Under the pieces are notes generated by a model, which saw nothing but the letters and a program-made list of their open reading frames with translations, ran no database searches and was not told where the DNA came from. A program made the position numbers and the translations under genes. This document shows, in pieces, positions 61,746 to 64,000 of a stretch of DNA of 64,000 bases. The DNA is from Epiperipatus broadwayi. Taxonomy: Eukaryota; Onychophora; Udeonychophora; Euonychophora; Peripatidae. Each line of letters begins with the position of its first letter. The stretch's first letter is position 1. The stretch lies in contig JAQFVV010000284.1 in NCBI GenBank assembly GCA_028023455.1, positions 386,501-450,500 of the forward strand, written 5' to 3'.

Positions 61746-64000
61746 CTATGAATATTTGATATGTAAGTTAAAGCAATATTTGAGAGAGACGCTTGTAAAA
61801 ATGATAATATTATATGATTGGGAAAATCCGGCAGATCAATACCGGGCATTAATAAGTTTTTGCAATAAATGTTTAAAGCAAAAGTTTAAAAAAGACAAAA
61901 GTTAAAATTAAATGGTTTATTATTGACAAGATTAATATTTAGTAATGAATGATAAATATTATGTTATTAATAGTATATATTATTAAAGACTAATAATTAC
62001 GATTGAATAACTGAATCATTAATTTAAAGCCGTTACAAATATTATTATTTGAATAAATAAACATTATTTGAAAATTCGAATTGTTATATTTATTTTGATA
62101 TATTGATGTTAAAGATATTCATAAAGTTATAATAGAAGTATTGCATAAATATATATAAATATATGTTTATAGTTTTTTTATAAAGTTATAAAATTATTTT
62201 AAAATTTATTATAAATTATAAATATATTTAGAACTAATTATTATTAGATAGTATAAAGTTAATTAGGTGAAATATGTTAAATTGATTTTTAATATTATGT
62301 TTAAAAAAATATAATTAAAGTTTATAATAAGACTTATCATTAAAAAAACAATATCTTAAAGTTATGCAAATAAAAGTAAAAACATATATTTTTAAAAATG
62401 CTTAATGGATTTAAATAAATGACAAAATTAATTCAAGAATTAAATAATGTAATAAATAATAAATATTAAATATTATTATTATTATAATTTCATATTGTTG
62501 TATAAATATGTTAAAGGTGATTGCTTAATTTACCAATCAAGTGAAAATTTATTCAAAGAAAATCGATATTCAATTGAATCGTATAGTGATTGTACTTTTT
62601 TATGAAGTGTATATTAAATAATATAAAAAATTATAGATCATTAGAATAGCTCTTCCTTTAGAATAATGATATAAATAATACCTTAACAAAAGCCACTGCT
62701 TAATACAAAGCAATTTATTTATAGTCTCATTGATCATCTCTCTTAACAGTTTCTTCAATTTTACCATCAAATAATCATGAAAATATCAGATAATGACAAA
62801 TGTAAGGAAAACCTATATTAAAAATAGTGAAATTATTGAATTATGGTGACTGCTTATTGATAAAACAGAGATATATTATATATGAACAAACAATGCAATT
62901 ATCTTTATAAATTAAATATTTTAAAGAAAGATAAATACTTTATGAAACAAAGATTTTTTTAAAATTATTGTTTATGATCTTTTAAAGAAGATATGAATAA
63001 TGAATAATTAAAGAAAACATTAATATATTAAAATTTTTATTATTTAAAAAGAACTAGAGGTTTAGTGATTTTAAAGTGAACTGAATTTAAAATTTAAATA
63101 CATTAAATAAATACCTATAAAAACGTTATAATATTTAAATTCTATATGCCAAGTTATATTAGAAATTTTAAAAAATGTTTTGCTGAATATTTAAAGAAAT
63201 GCTATTGAAGAAGTATATCTGATTCAAGTTGATTTATGAAAATTATTAACAGCTTTATTAATTATTTATTAACTTGTGAAGACAACAACTAAGAACTGAT
63301 CCCATAATCAAATTAATTATTATTTACTTTGCCAGAAAACTATTTATCGATGCGAAAACATCATTCTATTCTGCTGAAAACTGTTTAACACGGATACCTT
63401 TGAAAAAGAAGAGAAAGCTGAAAATACAGCTAGAAAAAGAATCATAAAGTGAAAGAAGACCGCCGATCTTATATATTTTTGTTTTCTAACTAACATAAAG
63501 ACATTTGATAATTATTTATTATTCAATGATATGATAAGATTTTAAAAGCCAAATCATTATAATAAATAGAACACCGCTGATTCCGTAAATATTTATTATA
63601 AAGAATTGTATTATATTAAGAACAAATTCAAGATAAATGTGATATTATTAAATCAACTTGAAGAATGCTGTCGATTGTTAATTTAGATAACAGTCTGATA
63701 ACACTATAATAAGTTATTGATTAACGCATTTGTTAGCTTTGATAAAACTATATCATTTGATTGCTGAGTGAATGTATAAATATTTACAAAGAATATACAA
63801 TTATAAGATCATTATTGTTGTTTATAGATTTAGCAATAAAATATCTCATCGATACGACAAATTTATGAACATCCAGAACAATGAAAACTGAAAAATAAAT
63901 TTTCATATTATCGTCGAACAAACTTTAACAAGTTTCGTTAAATAATATTAATCGACTTCAATAATATTTAAATATTCATTTCATCTATTTTAAGTTAAAA
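61746..64000. other. AT-rich non-coding sequence, no gene seen
   Basis: Very AT-rich sequence with no open frame of note, no microsatellite and no recognised element up to the window end. Confidence 0.5.

Noticed and set aside
61214-61849. ORFs spanning the N run
   Set aside because: Composed of undetermined bases.

Overview
This is an extremely AT-rich (by eye over 70% A+T), repeat-dense eukaryotic window. It has large introns, long microsatellites ((TA)n, GATA/GACA, (TAG)n, (AAT)n), a 500-base run of N, and decayed animal-type retroelements of several clades. A metazoan is certain from the receptor guanylyl cyclase exons. The mix of RTE, Tx1-like, jockey/CR1-like and Penelope-like elements with GATA/GACA arrays fits an invertebrate, possibly a mollusc such as a cephalopod. 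The taxon is inference.

Host gene: two exons on the + strand (22500-22649 and 44373-44532) encode adjacent parts of the C-lobe of the kinase homology domain of a receptor-type (natriuretic-peptide-receptor-like) guanylyl cyclase. The splice phases are compatible and the intron between them is about 21.7 kb. Exons for the extracellular, N-lobe and cyclase parts were not recognised here, so much of the window is probably intron of this one gene.

Layout. 1-22.5 kb: AT-rich intron or flank with a palindromic four-copy repeat (11.4-12.9 kb), a tandem ~390-bp repeat bounded by inverted repeats (13.0-14.2 kb), a Penelope-like fragment between inverted arms (14.3-15.7 kb), a GATA/GACA array, and a TIR element of ~1.56 kb with an apparent 8-bp target duplication (20.1-21.6 kb). 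22.5-44.5 kb: the long intron. It contains a diverged direct copy of the 5.1-7.5 kb segment, interrupted by a Tx1-like ORF1 remnant and several hairpin elements, and further on a decayed RTE-clade LINE (38.7-41.5 kb). 44.7-54.2 kb: a (TAG)n tract holding two same-orientation LINE insertions. One carries only ORF1 and the other has ORF1 plus ORF2. 54.3-61.2 kb: a higher-order AT-rich repeat, then a jockey/CR1-type LINE on the - strand with an (ATT)n tail and a nested insertion. 61.2-64 kb: gap and AT-rich sequence without recognisable genes.

No intact mobile-element gene was found; every LINE open frame has stops or frameshifts. The most interesting signal is a Tx1-like LINE family that appears to insert into TAG microsatellites and has ORF1-only derivatives. 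The second is a set of hairpin insertions whose 12-13 bp target duplications can be read off against an uninterrupted paralogous copy in the same window.
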